In this document: one piece after another, positions 47,609 through 57,169 of the stretch
Numbering within the stretch: position 1 is the stretch's first letter
Layout of the letters: every line of letters starts with the position of its first letter
Assembly: GCA_013816805.1 (NCBI GenBank)
Contig: JACDDS010000007.1
Location: 1-64,000 of the forward strand
Direction of reading: 5' to 3'
DNA length: 64,000 nt
From: Chitinophagales bacterium
Lineage (GTDB): Bacteria; Bacteroidota; Bacteroidia; Chitinophagales; UBA10324
The notes under the pieces: model-generated
The model's input: only the letters and a program-made list of their open reading frames with translations
Told to the model about the DNA's origin: nothing
The model's database searches: none
Made by a program: the position numbers and the translations under genes

Positions 47609-48736
47609 CTACAAACGTACTGTTACCTGTTTCAACATCAATTTTTTCCAGCTCATAAAATTACCTTGTAAAATTTGCCTGCGAGCCTCTTTTACAAGCC
47701 ACAGGTAAAAGCATAAGTTGTGTACACTCGCAATCTGACAACCAAGTATTTCACCCGACATAAGCATGTGACGTAAAAAAGCCTTGGAATAATTTTGGCT
47801 TACAAAATTGTTCATATCATCTAATGGGGTAAAGTCTTTTTCCCACTTCTTATTTCTGATGTTAATTATCCCCTGTTTAGTGAAAATCATTCCGTTTCTT
47901 CCGTTGCGTGTCGGAATTACGCAATCAAACATATCGATGCCAAGAGAAATACATTCAAGAATATTTGCCGGCATTCCAACACCCATAAGATACCTGGGTT
48001 TATCCTCAGGTAAAATGCGGCAAACCAAATCCGTCATTGCATACATTTCTTCGGCAGGCTCGCCAACTGATAATCCTCCGATTGCATTCCCATCAGAATT
48101 GAAAGAGGCTACCATTTCAGCAGAACGTTTTCTTAAATCATGGAAGGTGCCACCTTGAACAATAGGAAAGAAGGATTGATTAAATCCATATAATGGCGAC
48201 GTGTTTATAAAACGGTCGTGGCATCTCTTTAGCCAGCGATGTGTACGATCCATGGATTGAATTACTTCAGCATATTCAGAAGGCCACGCAATACATTCAT
48301 CAAATGCCATTAATATATCACCACCGATCACACGCTGTATATCAATTACTTTTTCCGGTGAAAACAGGTGCTTTGACCCATCGATATGAGAATGGAACCG
48401 TACACCTTCTTCTACAATCTTTCTTCGATCACTCAGCGAAAACACCTGGTAACCGCCACTATCCGTTAGAATAGGGTTTTTCCAGCCGTTAAATTTATGC
48501 AGGCCTCCTGCTTCATGAATAACTTCCAACCCAGGTCGCAAATACAAGTGGTATGTATTTCCAAGTATAATTTGTGCTCCGATAGTTTCTTCTAATTCAC
48601 GAAAATGTACCGCTTTCACTCCGCCCGTAGTTCCGATCGGCATAAAAATGGGCGTTTCTATGGCTCCATGATCTGTAGTTAAGGTACCGGCACGTGCCCT
48701 TGATTGTGAATCTTTTGCCCGGATGTGAAACAGCAT
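47609..48736 (-). CDS. tgt: tRNA-guanine transglycosylase, zinc cysteines missing
   Basis: 375 residues, usual length. It exchanges guanine 34 for preQ1 in tRNAs with GUN anticodons. Catalytic residues are intact: D92 in LTDSGGYQVFSL and nucleophile D271 in FDCVIPTRNGRNG. The C-terminal block that usually carries C-x-C-x2-C zinc ligands reads PLDDMNNFVSQNYSKAFLRHM (about 304-324), with no cysteine, although the fourth ligand position H339 (SVHNL) is kept. I recall similar loss in other Bacteroidota Tgt proteins, but cannot confirm it here. Start ATG at 48736. Confidence 0.95.
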   Translation of the reverse strand: MLFHIRAKDSQSRARAGTLTTDHGAIETPIFMPIGTTGGVKAVHFRELEETIGAQIILGNTYHLYLRPGLEVIHEAGGLHKFNGWKNPILTDSGGYQVFSLSDRRKIVEEGVRFHSHIDGSKHLFSPEKVIDIQRVIGGDILMAFDECIAWPSEYAEVIQSMDRTHRWLKRCHDRFINTSPLYGFNQSFFPIVQGGTFHDLRKRSAEMVASFNSDGNAIGGLSVGEPAEEMYAMTDLVCRILPEDKPRYLMGVGMPANILECISLGIDMFDCVIPTRNGRNGMIFTKQGIINIRNKKWEKDFTPLDDMNNFVSQNYSKAFLRHMLMSGEILGCQIASVHNLCFYLWLVKEARRQILQGNFMSWKKLMLKQVTVRL

Positions 48737-48926
48737 ACTGCGACTATATAATTGCTGGAAACGTAATTCTATTTATTTTTCCGCGCCAAAACTAAGTGAT
48801 ACATTCAATATTAAAATATGGACCCAGCCCATCGTTTGGCCGATCAAACCAATGCAGTAGAAGTTATTTAATAAGCTATTGTCACTCTTAGATAAGCGGG
48901 TTATAAAACATCTATAATTTTTAAGA

Positions 48927-50030
48927 TTGGAACATCTGCTGTTTACACTTTTAATAGTTACCCTGATTCGAATTTTCTATTTCATTTTTTTCTACCGTCG
49001 TGTAGCTGATTTTAACATTAAATATAATCACGAAAGCACCTTATTGCCAGTTTCCATAGTGATCTGTTCCCGTAATGGTGCCCACAATTTACGGCGGAAC
49101 TTAATCGACATCCTTAACCAGGAATATTTTCTTTTTGAAGTAATAGTGGTTAATGATAATTCAGATGATGACACTGAAATATTTTTAATGAACCTTTCAG
49201 CTGAATATGACAAATTGGTAGTGCGAAATATCAGGCAATCATCTACTATTATGAAGGGCAAGAAATATCCTTTAACTATTGGCATTAGGGCAACGAAATT
49301 TGAAACCATACTGGTAACCGATGCAGATTGTTCTGTTGTAGGGAATAATTGGATACTAAGCATGGCAAAAGCTTTTAACACCGGCAACGAAATTGTTTTG
49401 GGATATGCTCCTTATAAGAGGAGGAAAGGTTTACTTAATAAATTTATACGGTTTGAAGCTTTCTTTAATGCTATCCAATACTTTTCTTATGCACTCTCGG
49501 GTATTCCTTATATGGGGGTAGGGAGAAATATGGCCTACCGGAAGAAACTTTTTTTCGACCACAACATTTATCCTAAGCACCCTGGTCTGTTGTCAGGAGA
49601 TGATGATCTTTTAGTAAATGCCGCTGCCAACAGAAACAATACTGCAGTGCAATTGAATCCTGAATCCTTTATGTATAGTGAAGCAAAGAGTACCTGGAGT
49701 GAATACTGGAACCAGAAGAAACGCCATATAAGCACTGCAAAATATTATAAAAAGAAACATCAGATTTTACTTTTATTTTTTTCATTCAGCCATGTAATGT
49801 TTTATTCGTTAACATTGTTACTGCTGATTTATAGTGATTTTTATCTGGAATTGGCCGCTATCTTTTTCACCCGTTTATGCGTAGAAGGAGTAATTTATTT
49901 TTATTGTATGCGGCGTCTCCATGAAGATGACCTTTTTAGGTGGTTCCCGGTATTAGATGTTTTATTCCTGTTTTACTATTTTAAGTTGTTGCCCGGTATT
50001 TTTAACAACAAGCAAGTATTATGGCAGTGA
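48927..50030 (+). CDS. GT2-family membrane glycosyltransferase
   Basis: 367 residues from a TTG start; no ATG lies near, and the TTG gives MEHLLFTLLIVTLIRIFYF, a good membrane anchor. Catalytic domain: VSIVICSRNGAHNLRRN, VVNDNSDDDTE and the DxD-like site VTDADCS, then a GDDDLL acceptor-site motif and a QxxRW-like QKKRH. Two or three further helices lie at the C-terminus (about 285-355). This layout is that of processive or lipid-linked GT2 enzymes. The last 10 bases overlap the ECF sigma gene. Confidence 0.88.
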   Translation: MEHLLFTLLIVTLIRIFYFIFFYRRVADFNIKYNHESTLLPVSIVICSRNGAHNLRRNLIDILNQEYFLFEVIVVNDNSDDDTEIFLMNLSAEYDKLVVRNIRQSSTIMKGKKYPLTIGIRATKFETILVTDADCSVVGNNWILSMAKAFNTGNEIVLGYAPYKRRKGLLNKFIRFEAFFNAIQYFSYALSGIPYMGVGRNMAYRKKLFFDHNIYPKHPGLLSGDDDLLVNAAANRNNTAVQLNPESFMYSEAKSTWSEYWNQKKRHISTAKYYKKKHQILLLFFSFSHVMFYSLTLLLLIYSDFYLELAAIFFTRLCVEGVIYFYCMRRLHEDDLFRWFPVLDVLFLFYYFKLLPGIFNNKQVLWQ

Positions 50031-50626
50031 ATCCCAATTTTTCAGACCGGGCCCAGGAAGATTTTGAATTGGTTAATCGTGCACTGGCAGGTGATCAAAG
50101 CGCTTATGCCCGCTTAATGGCCCGTTACAGGGATTCGATCTATTTTCTAGTATTAAAAATGGTACGGCAGGAAGACGATGCAAACGACATGACCATTGAA
50201 GCGTTTGGTAAGGCATTCAGCAATCTTTCTAAATATACACCTGATTTTGCCTTTAGTACCTGGCTTTATAAGATAGCACTCAACAACTGTATTGATTTTA
50301 TCAGGAAGAAAAAAATTGAAACATTTTCTATTCATGACACAGCAGAGAACGAAAAAGGAGAAACCTATATTATTGACGTACAAAGTAATGCTGCAGATCC
50401 GGAAGAACGATACATTAGAAATCAACGAAATCAGCTATTGAGAGATATAGTAGAAAAGATGGACCCTAAATACCGCCAGTTAATTGAATTGAGGTTTTTT
50501 GAAGAATTTTCCTATGAAGAAATTGCTCTTACCACGAAGCTGCCTTTAGGTACGGTGAAAGCACAATTATTTCGGGCAAAAAATTTACTATTCCAGATAC
50601 TTTCCCCGCAAAAAGAAGGAATGTGA
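50021..50626 (+). CDS. ECF-type RNA polymerase sigma factor
   Basis: 201 residues. Sigma region 2 (about 13-95: LVNRALAGDQSAYARLM, ANDMTIEAFGKAF, STWLYKIALNNCIDFIRKK) and region 4 (about 140-195: RDIVEKMDPKYRQLIELRFFEEFSYEEIA, GTVKAQLFRAKNLL). A SigW-like constitutive Bacteroidota ECF. It overlaps the GT2 gene by 10 bases and rsmG by 4 bases (GTGA), so all three are probably coupled. No anti-sigma gene is adjacent. Confidence 0.93.
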   Translation: MAVNPNFSDRAQEDFELVNRALAGDQSAYARLMARYRDSIYFLVLKMVRQEDDANDMTIEAFGKAFSNLSKYTPDFAFSTWLYKIALNNCIDFIRKKKIETFSIHDTAENEKGETYIIDVQSNAADPEERYIRNQRNQLLRDIVEKMDPKYRQLIELRFFEEFSYEEIALTTKLPLGTVKAQLFRAKNLLFQILSPQKEGM

Positions 50627-51306
50627 AAATTGAAACAAATCTTGAAAAAACAATGGAGGAGTATGAAAATCAAATACCATTGAAGGTTTTAGAGCAATAT
50701 TTTCCCGGGTTAACCCTATTGCAAAAGCAACAATTTTCTTCAGCCGGTGAGCTATACAAGACATGGAATCAAAAAATTAATCTGATTTCACGAAAGGATA
50801 TTGATCATTTATATGAAAGACATATCCTGCACTCACTTGCAATTGCAAAATTTATGACTTTCAACAAAGGAACCTTTTTGTTGGATGCTGGAACTGGTGG
50901 CGGCTTTCCGGGATTACCTCTCGCCATCCTTTTCCCTGAAGTTAATTTTCATTTAGTCGATTCGATAGGGAAAAAAATCAAGGTTGTAAATGCTATTGCT
51001 CAGGAATTAAGATTGGGCAATATTTCTACCGAACAAATAAGAGCAGAAGAAATAAAAAGAAAATTTGATTTCATATTAAGCAGGGCAGTGGCACCTTTAC
51101 GCACCCTTTATGAATGGACCAAAAACTCAATCTCCAATCAAAGCCGCAATTCAAAACACAATGGATGGATATTTCTTAAAGGAGGCAATTTAGAAGCTGA
51201 ATTGAGTCAGATGCCAATGAAGCCTGAAACAATCTCCATCAACCATTATTTTAGCGAAAAATATTTTGAAGAGAAGTTCATCGTATATTTTTCAAATAAA
51301 ATTTAA
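50623..51306 (+). CDS. rsmG: 16S rRNA (guanine-527-N7) methyltransferase RsmG
   Basis: 227 residues from GTG 50623, which overlaps the sigma stop (GTGA); an ATG at 50653 is a plausible alternative giving MEEYENQIPLK. Conserved N-terminal WNQKINLISRKDIDHLYERHILHSL and SAM-binding LDAGTGGGFPGLPLAIL are diagnostic; ILSRAVAPL is motif IV. It methylates N7 of G527 in 16S rRNA. Its TAA overlaps the convergent M1 peptidase stop by four bases (TTAA). Confidence 0.95.
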   Translation: MKIETNLEKTMEEYENQIPLKVLEQYFPGLTLLQKQQFSSAGELYKTWNQKINLISRKDIDHLYERHILHSLAIAKFMTFNKGTFLLDAGTGGGFPGLPLAILFPEVNFHLVDSIGKKIKVVNAIAQELRLGNISTEQIRAEEIKRKFDFILSRAVAPLRTLYEWTKNSISNQSRNSKHNGWIFLKGGNLEAELSQMPMKPETISINHYFSEKYFEEKFIVYFSNKI

Positions 51307-54300
51307 AAGGATCTTCCAACTCCGATAACCCATCGAAAATTTATATAACTGCTCTCATAAGCGGGAAGATGGTTTATAAGCAACGGAAAATCTGCGCGAA
51401 GGGTAAGGGGTTTTATTTTTTCAAATTGGCCCCATTTTTTTATAGTTGCAGCAATTCCCACGCCTCCATCCATATAAAAGGAACTCATATTGAATTGTCC
51501 TGATTCTTTATGGTATCCCATCGATCCTGCATCAGCAAAAATATAAGTATCTACTTTGAGCCAGTTTTTTACTGAATTCGGGGCAACCTTTATATAATTA
51601 TCAAAATCAACTTCTCCATTTACTGCGATACCAGTGTTACCAAAGTACAGTAGATAGTTTTGCTGATCATCACTTAATTCCGGAGCCAAATATCCGGCGT
51701 ACCCTCTTAAGTTTAAGCCGCCGCCCTGCTGAAAATGGTTAATGGAAGAACCATATCCAAGCCATTTATCAGGAACAAACCCTTTACTTCTTACAAACTT
51801 ATTTTCCATTAAATCTTCCGGACTTCCACCCGCTAAATATAATGCACTTTCAAGAGCAGGTGTGCCACTTCCTGCCCTTGCAAAAAAACGTGTACTAAAG
51901 TCTAACAGACCTAAATGATTTCGATTAATGACCGTAAGAGCAGCATAGGAATATTGATAATCACTGAACAGAGACGATGAACGCAATACAATTCCTATAT
52001 CGCCGGTTCCTTTATAATATTGGTACTTAAGCTCATAACTGATTTTTGCTGTATTATTCCATTCATCAGCTTTCCATTGTTCAGGATAAAGCAAGTATTG
52101 CAGGTCATGTTGTTTGGCACGGTACATAGACTTAAATTCAACTCCTATTAGATTTTGCAGGTTAGGTTGAATGGTAAAGCCGGCACTTCCGCCCCATAGT
52201 CCATCAAGAAATTCAAAAGAAAAATTTACAGAAGAATTCTTTATAAACCGGTGAGTATTACTGCTGTAGGAAAAGTTAAAAGAGAGGCGGCTCGTTTTTT
52301 CCGCAAGAGAATCTTCTATGTGATAATTATAAAAGCCATTGGGTAATAATCTGGTGTTATACCAGGCAGTCAGGGAAAATTTGTCAATAATTCCAAAATA
52401 GTCGCCTTCCAGATGCAATCCGGCTTTTATTCCATCAATGGCATTGTACCAAATGTCTGGCCTCCAGAGCATTTGATAATTTTTCCAGGATGGAAAGTTG
52501 TTGATCTGCGAGTCAAAGGCTATTTGCACCGGAATTTTTTTTGAATTATTCAGCATATATACATCTGCCATTCTGAAAGATGGATCAATAGTTATGTTCC
52601 TGATCCCTGAAGGTATGCTTACTATAAATCGATAATCAGGATGCAGTTTGTCCCACCCGTACCACTTTGGCAGCACAGTAGCTGTTGTAGATTTTTGAAA
52701 CCAATTATTTGGTATGTAATACGCATATTTATTTCCATTTTTTGCTTCTATTTCAAGATCAACCGGCATTTGACTTCTGCCTCTCCGGTTAAGTATTACT
52801 GAGTAGTGATCATCATTTTTATGTTTCACTTTTTTAACTCCATAGTCAATTGTCTTTGTTGTTTCCATCCATTCATCAAAGAACCAGTTAAGGTCCACAT
52901 GGGTAAATTGAATAATGCTGTTTCGAAAGTCTTCGAAATAAGGATGGCAAAATTTCCACTGATTGAAATAGTGTTTTATGGAAGCCTGAAATAATGAATC
53001 GCCAAGAACATACTGTAAATTCCATAGCATGGTTGCTGTCTTGAAATATACCTGGCTATATCCGCCGCCATGCTTCAATGCACCGTTAAAGGCATCTGAA
53101 TGCTGATTAATGGACTCATCTGTTCCTCGGGATGCTTCGCGTAAATAACCCAGATATACCTCGCCATCCCTTATGGAGATTTGCTTTTTAAAGTGATCAT
53201 AATAATTTTCTTTCTTTTTCAGATGAGGCAGCGTATCGCCGAAAATTTGAATTAATCCCCACGATTCTATAAACTGGGCAAATCCCTCATCAAGGGCAGC
53301 GCGGTAAGTTTCATTATTTGCAACCTGTCCAAAAAACCATTCATGGCCTACCTCGTGAGCTATCAGGTCAAAATAATTCGGAGAATAACCACCATCAAGC
53401 GTGAGCATCGGATATTCCATACCATCGCGCGCATCAGCAACAATTAAATTAGGCCAGCTGTAAGCTCCAAAGCTGCTGGAATAAACATCGATTACTTTAG
53501 CTGTATAGAGAGCTGCATTTTGCCATCCGGCTGCATGTTGCTCCTCAGCAAATGCCTCACAATTTACTACACGGGTGTTTTCTGTTTCAGGATCGTAAAC
53601 TTCCACTTGTGCTTCAGCTAATCTATAAGCAGGATCTGCAGTCCATGCGAAGTCATGTACATTCTGAGCAAAAAAATGCCACGTCTTTCTGTGAGTAGAA
53701 TCGTAAGGAATAATATTAGAGGGTTTGGATTCCCAGGGTTTATCTGCGAAGTTTTTTAAATCCAGTTTTTCACGTAGCTCCTTTGATAAACATTCTTCCC
53801 GATTTTGAAGTACACCTGTGGCTCCGACAATATAGTTAGAAGAAAATGACAGCTGAACATCATAGGTTCCAAAGTCTCCGTAAAATTCCTTACCGAGATG
53901 CTGATCAGTATCCCAGCCAAATTTCCGATCGTATACGCAAATGCGGGGATACCAGTGAACACCATCATAATGGGTGAAGCCAAAGACGCTAAATTTTTTC
54001 ATACGCCTTCGTTGAGTGCCATTATCGAAATAAGTTTTAAATTTTATGCTGAAAACCGTGGAATCATTGGGTAGCAATGGCGTTGTTAGATAGACTTTTA
54101 CCACTGAAAAGTCAGATTCAGTTTTTAAATCCTTCTTCGCTATTTGGATAGATTCTATTATTTCACCTAAGCCAGCCGCTTCGTATTTTCCAAATACCTG
54201 TTTGAAATTATTGTGAATATTTAGATCTTCAATATAACCTCCCTTTACGAATGCCTGTTGATACAAGTGAAAATAAACAAAGCTTAAGGTATCATGTGAA

Positions 54301-54542
54301 TTATTCCAATAAGTGAGATTTTCCTTTCCGTCAATAATTCCTGTTTTCTCATTTATATCAGCATCAATTTCATAATAAACATCCTGCTGCCAATAGCCCG
54401 GAAAGGGCAGTCTGTTTTTCCAGTACAGTTGATTATCTCCGTTACATAAATTGTTTTTTAAAGAATCAGTTTTGGAATACTGAGCCCCTCCCTGCATTGC
54501 TGTTAAAAGAAAAATTGCTATAAGTACATTTTTTTTCATCAT
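51303..54542 (-). CDS. Large M1-family metallopeptidase with barrel-like C-terminal domain
   Basis: 1079 residues. Signal peptide (about 2-20), M1 beta-domain, and a catalytic domain with HEVGHEW (H396, E397, H400) and third zinc ligand E419 in LDEGFAQF, plus GMEYPMLTLDGG replacing the usual GAMEN loop. After about residue 680 the sequence changes to alternating aromatic-polar strands (SRLSFNFSYSSNTHRFIK, KISYELKYQYYKGTGDIGI, GEVDFDNYIKVAP) and ends NFRWVIGVGRSF, with the terminal Phe expected of an outer-membrane barrel. The C-terminal 400 residues are therefore a likely surface-antigen/BamA-like barrel. The peptidase would sit on one face of the outer membrane. Second M1 in the window. Confidence 0.88.
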   Translation of the reverse strand: MMKKNVLIAIFLLTAMQGGAQYSKTDSLKNNLCNGDNQLYWKNRLPFPGYWQQDVYYEIDADINEKTGIIDGKENLTYWNNSHDTLSFVYFHLYQQAFVKGGYIEDLNIHNNFKQVFGKYEAAGLGEIIESIQIAKKDLKTESDFSVVKVYLTTPLLPNDSTVFSIKFKTYFDNGTQRRRMKKFSVFGFTHYDGVHWYPRICVYDRKFGWDTDQHLGKEFYGDFGTYDVQLSFSSNYIVGATGVLQNREECLSKELREKLDLKNFADKPWESKPSNIIPYDSTHRKTWHFFAQNVHDFAWTADPAYRLAEAQVEVYDPETENTRVVNCEAFAEEQHAAGWQNAALYTAKVIDVYSSSFGAYSWPNLIVADARDGMEYPMLTLDGGYSPNYFDLIAHEVGHEWFFGQVANNETYRAALDEGFAQFIESWGLIQIFGDTLPHLKKKENYYDHFKKQISIRDGEVYLGYLREASRGTDESINQHSDAFNGALKHGGGYSQVYFKTATMLWNLQYVLGDSLFQASIKHYFNQWKFCHPYFEDFRNSIIQFTHVDLNWFFDEWMETTKTIDYGVKKVKHKNDDHYSVILNRRGRSQMPVDLEIEAKNGNKYAYYIPNNWFQKSTTATVLPKWYGWDKLHPDYRFIVSIPSGIRNITIDPSFRMADVYMLNNSKKIPVQIAFDSQINNFPSWKNYQMLWRPDIWYNAIDGIKAGLHLEGDYFGIIDKFSLTAWYNTRLLPNGFYNYHIEDSLAEKTSRLSFNFSYSSNTHRFIKNSSVNFSFEFLDGLWGGSAGFTIQPNLQNLIGVEFKSMYRAKQHDLQYLLYPEQWKADEWNNTAKISYELKYQYYKGTGDIGIVLRSSSLFSDYQYSYAALTVINRNHLGLLDFSTRFFARAGSGTPALESALYLAGGSPEDLMENKFVRSKGFVPDKWLGYGSSINHFQQGGGLNLRGYAGYLAPELSDDQQNYLLYFGNTGIAVNGEVDFDNYIKVAPNSVKNWLKVDTYIFADAGSMGYHKESGQFNMSSFYMDGGVGIAATIKKWGQFEKIKPLTLRADFPLLINHLPAYESSYINFRWVIGVGRSF

Positions 54543-54648
54543 AAATTATAGAAAAGACGAATGTAAAAAATTATAGCCGATCGAAACCTCAATGTTGACC
54601 ATTTAGAATGCTCCAGCAATTTTTTTATTTTACAATGGAGAACGGCTT

Positions 54649-55752
54649 ATGCAATCAAAACATCTTCTATACCAGATAGCACTCACGCTGATACCGAACA
54701 TCGGTGATGTACTGGCAAAAAATCTGGTGAGCTACTTGGGAGATCCGGAAAAAGTTTTTAAGGCAAGAAAATTTGATTTAAAAAAAGTGCCCGGTATTGA
54801 TGAGGTTCGGGCAAAATCCATTTTGCATTTTAATGATTTTAATACTGCAGAAAAAGAAATATTATTTATTGAAAAAAATAAGATCAATCCCCTGTTTTAT
54901 CTTGATGATGGGTATCCCTCAAGGTTAAAAGGCCTAACTGATTCACCCATCCTGTTATATACAAAAGGTAACATGAACCTGAATAGTGAGCGTATGATAG
55001 CTATTGTAGGAACACGGCATGCCTCTGATTATGGAAAGAACATGTGTGAATCATTAATCTCCGGTTTAAAAAATTATAATGCAACTATAGTAAGCGGATT
55101 GGCCTATGGAATTGATATTGCTGCCCATAAAATTGCATTACAATTTGACCTTCCTACCATAGGTGTTTTAGGGCACGGATTAAACCAGATATACCCGAAT
55201 CAACACCGAGCCACCGCTATTAAAATGCTGGAAGCAGGAGGCTTAGTCACAGAATTTAAAAGCATAGATAGCTTTGAGCCGGAAAACTTCCCAAAACGGA
55301 ACCGAATCGTTGCGGGCTTATGTGATGCAACAATTGTAGTTGAATCAGCAGTAAAGGGAGGTGCGTTAATTACAGCAGAGATTGCCAGTTCCTATAACCG
55401 GGATGTCTTCGTAGTTCCAGGCAGGGTAGGAGATAAATATTCTGAGGGATGCAATTATTTTATTAAAACGAATAAAGCTAACCTGGTAGAATGTGCTGAA
55501 GATATCGCATTTTTTCTTGGGTGGGTAGATAAAAAAAAATCTCATTCGCCGAAACAAAAGCAAATTTTTATAGAGTTGGATGAAAATGAAAGAAAGCTGC
55601 TTTCATTGCTGGATGGAAATAATTCTCTGCATGTAGATGCATTAAGTCAGCAGTCTGGTTTATTCGGAAGCCAGCTTGCAGTGGGTCTGCTGAATTTAGA
55701 ATTTAAAGGAATGGTGATTTCGCTTCCTGGAAAAATGTATAGGCTCGCCTGA
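54649..55752 (+). CDS. dprA: DNA-processing protein DprA
   Basis: 367 residues, full length. N-terminal HhH-like region (about 10-75), Rossmann-like core with IAIVGTRHASDYGKN, VSGLAYGIDIAAHKIAL, LGHGLNQIYPNQHR, and FPKRNRIVAGLCDATIVVESAVKGGALITAEIA, then a C-terminal winged-helix-like domain (about 305-367). It loads RecA on incoming single-stranded DNA in natural transformation. Other competence genes are not in the window. Confidence 0.97.
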   Translation: MQSKHLLYQIALTLIPNIGDVLAKNLVSYLGDPEKVFKARKFDLKKVPGIDEVRAKSILHFNDFNTAEKEILFIEKNKINPLFYLDDGYPSRLKGLTDSPILLYTKGNMNLNSERMIAIVGTRHASDYGKNMCESLISGLKNYNATIVSGLAYGIDIAAHKIALQFDLPTIGVLGHGLNQIYPNQHRATAIKMLEAGGLVTEFKSIDSFEPENFPKRNRIVAGLCDATIVVESAVKGGALITAEIASSYNRDVFVVPGRVGDKYSEGCNYFIKTNKANLVECAEDIAFFLGWVDKKKSHSPKQKQIFIELDENERKLLSLLDGNNSLHVDALSQQSGLFGSQLAVGLLNLEFKGMVISLPGKMYRLA

Positions 55753-55835
55753 GAAAACTATTTAATGATTTGATTAAACAGTAAAATTTTGAATATGAAT
55801 TAGGTTGAGAAAGCAGTTGTTATTGGTCAATCATA

Positions 55836-56465
55836 TTAGTTATTATCAAATTCAAGAAGTCCGGCTGCTAACTTTTCCCACTGAATTCTAGCAAGGCCGG
55901 CGGTAGCAAATAATCCTACCACAATGTTCCGTAATTTGTTAAATACTCCTTGTGCCTTTTCTACATTAGGTAGCTCATTCCTTCCGTAAATTTCAGCTGC
56001 CACTTGTTTGCCTTTTCTGCTTACTATAAAAGTACTTGTGGCGTCACTATCTAGAAAATGAGAAACTTCGTTATTCTTGTTTAACGGATTTTGAGATGGG
56101 TGTACCTGAATAATATAGCGCTCATCTGTATCCTTTACATTCTTAGAATCAATCTTATCAATCTTGACCCAATCAAATCCATCGCTATTGGCGGACTTGG
56201 GGGCAGGGATTTTAATTTTAATGTAATCCCCAATCGCTGGTAAATTGTTTTTTTTCGTTCCTTCCGGATCAGTTAAAGTAAATATTCCGGAACCCTTGCC
56301 CGACCATTGGTCCCAGTTATTAATATCGGCAAGGCGATCCTTAACCTTGTTATAGACACGGGACGCTTCTTCTGCAGAGGCAAGGTTTATGTTTTTTTTT
56401 ATTGTAAGATTTTTTCCTTTTCGTGGGAGGGGCACTCCGGGTTTCCTATTATTTGCATCTTTCAT
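55836..56465 (-). CDS. Unknown conserved-looking protein
   Basis: 209 residues, not recognised as a named family. The N-terminus is basic (RKPGVPLPRKGKNLTIKK) with no signal peptide. The middle is beta-rich (IGDYIKIKIPAPK, DERYIIQVHPSQNPLN) and a C-terminal motif ATSTFIVSRKGKQVAAEIYGRNELPN is followed by an amphipathic helix with NIVVGLFATAGLARIQWEKL. I have the impression of similar proteins in Chitinophagaceae, but no function. It is 21 bases downstream of ppa on the same strand, so probably co-transcribed. Confidence 0.7.
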   Translation of the reverse strand: MKDANNRKPGVPLPRKGKNLTIKKNINLASAEEASRVYNKVKDRLADINNWDQWSGKGSGIFTLTDPEGTKKNNLPAIGDYIKIKIPAPKSANSDGFDWVKIDKIDSKNVKDTDERYIIQVHPSQNPLNKNNEVSHFLDSDATSTFIVSRKGKQVAAEIYGRNELPNVEKAQGVFNKLRNIVVGLFATAGLARIQWEKLAAGLLEFDNN

Positions 56466-56486
56466 TCTATTTAAGATAAATACGGT

Positions 56487-56999
56487 TTAAGTCATTTGTT
56501 TTTTTACCAGCGTAAGGGCAACATCAGGACCACTGATATTCTGAAGCTTAAAATTCTTGCCGCCCATTTCATTGTACTGAACGAAAAATTCAATAATCTC
56601 ATTTAAAAAGGTTTTATCCAAATCATCGATGGTTTTAATTTTAGCGAATTGGTTTGAGTCTACAGGAATAGCCAGCAAACGGTCATTCTTTACTTTTTTA
56701 TGGTTGCGCTCTGTTTGCTCTGCTTCTATAACACCTATTATCCTGCATTCTACAAAGCAACCTGCAAATCCCGGAACTTCCATTATCACCAGCACATCTA
56801 CTGGATCACCATCTTCTGCTTTTGTTTCTGGAATAAATCCAAAATCCAATGGAAACACGAGACCGGCAGGCAGGATTTTTCCTAATTGAAATAAACCGCT
56901 TTCAGGGTGATATGTATATTTATTACGACTCCCTTTTGGAGTTTCAATAATTACATTCACATTATTAGTCTGATCTGCAAAAGTATCTGGTAGTTTCAT
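56487..56999 (-). CDS. ppa: Inorganic pyrophosphatase (family I)
   Basis: 170 residues, bacterial family I length. It hydrolyses pyrophosphate and pulls biosynthetic reactions forward (cytosol). Active-site motif EDGDPVDVLV with D63, D65 and D68 is intact, as are E19 and K27-Y28 in the N-terminal region and LDFGFIPET before the Asp cluster. Start ATG at 56999. Confidence 0.95.
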   Translation of the reverse strand: MKLPDTFADQTNNVNVIIETPKGSRNKYTYHPESGLFQLGKILPAGLVFPLDFGFIPETKAEDGDPVDVLVIMEVPGFAGCFVECRIIGVIEAEQTERNHKKVKNDRLLAIPVDSNQFAKIKTIDDLDKTFLNEIIEFFVQYNEMGGKNFKLQNISGPDVALTLVKKQMT

Positions 57000-57169
57000 T
57001 TTGAAAGTAAAGCCTAAATTAATCTTAAACCTGTCTATTTATGAGAAATAGAGATTTATGGTTGTTACTAAATATTCGCGTAAAAAAGACTGATACTTTG
57101 TCCTCAACCTAAATGAATAGGTACAGTTAAATATTGCAACTTTAGTTTTATTAAAAATATAATCGGAGT

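Noticed and set aside
47808-48158. 116-codon plus-strand frame opposite tgt
   Set aside because: Antisense shadow; tgt is clear.
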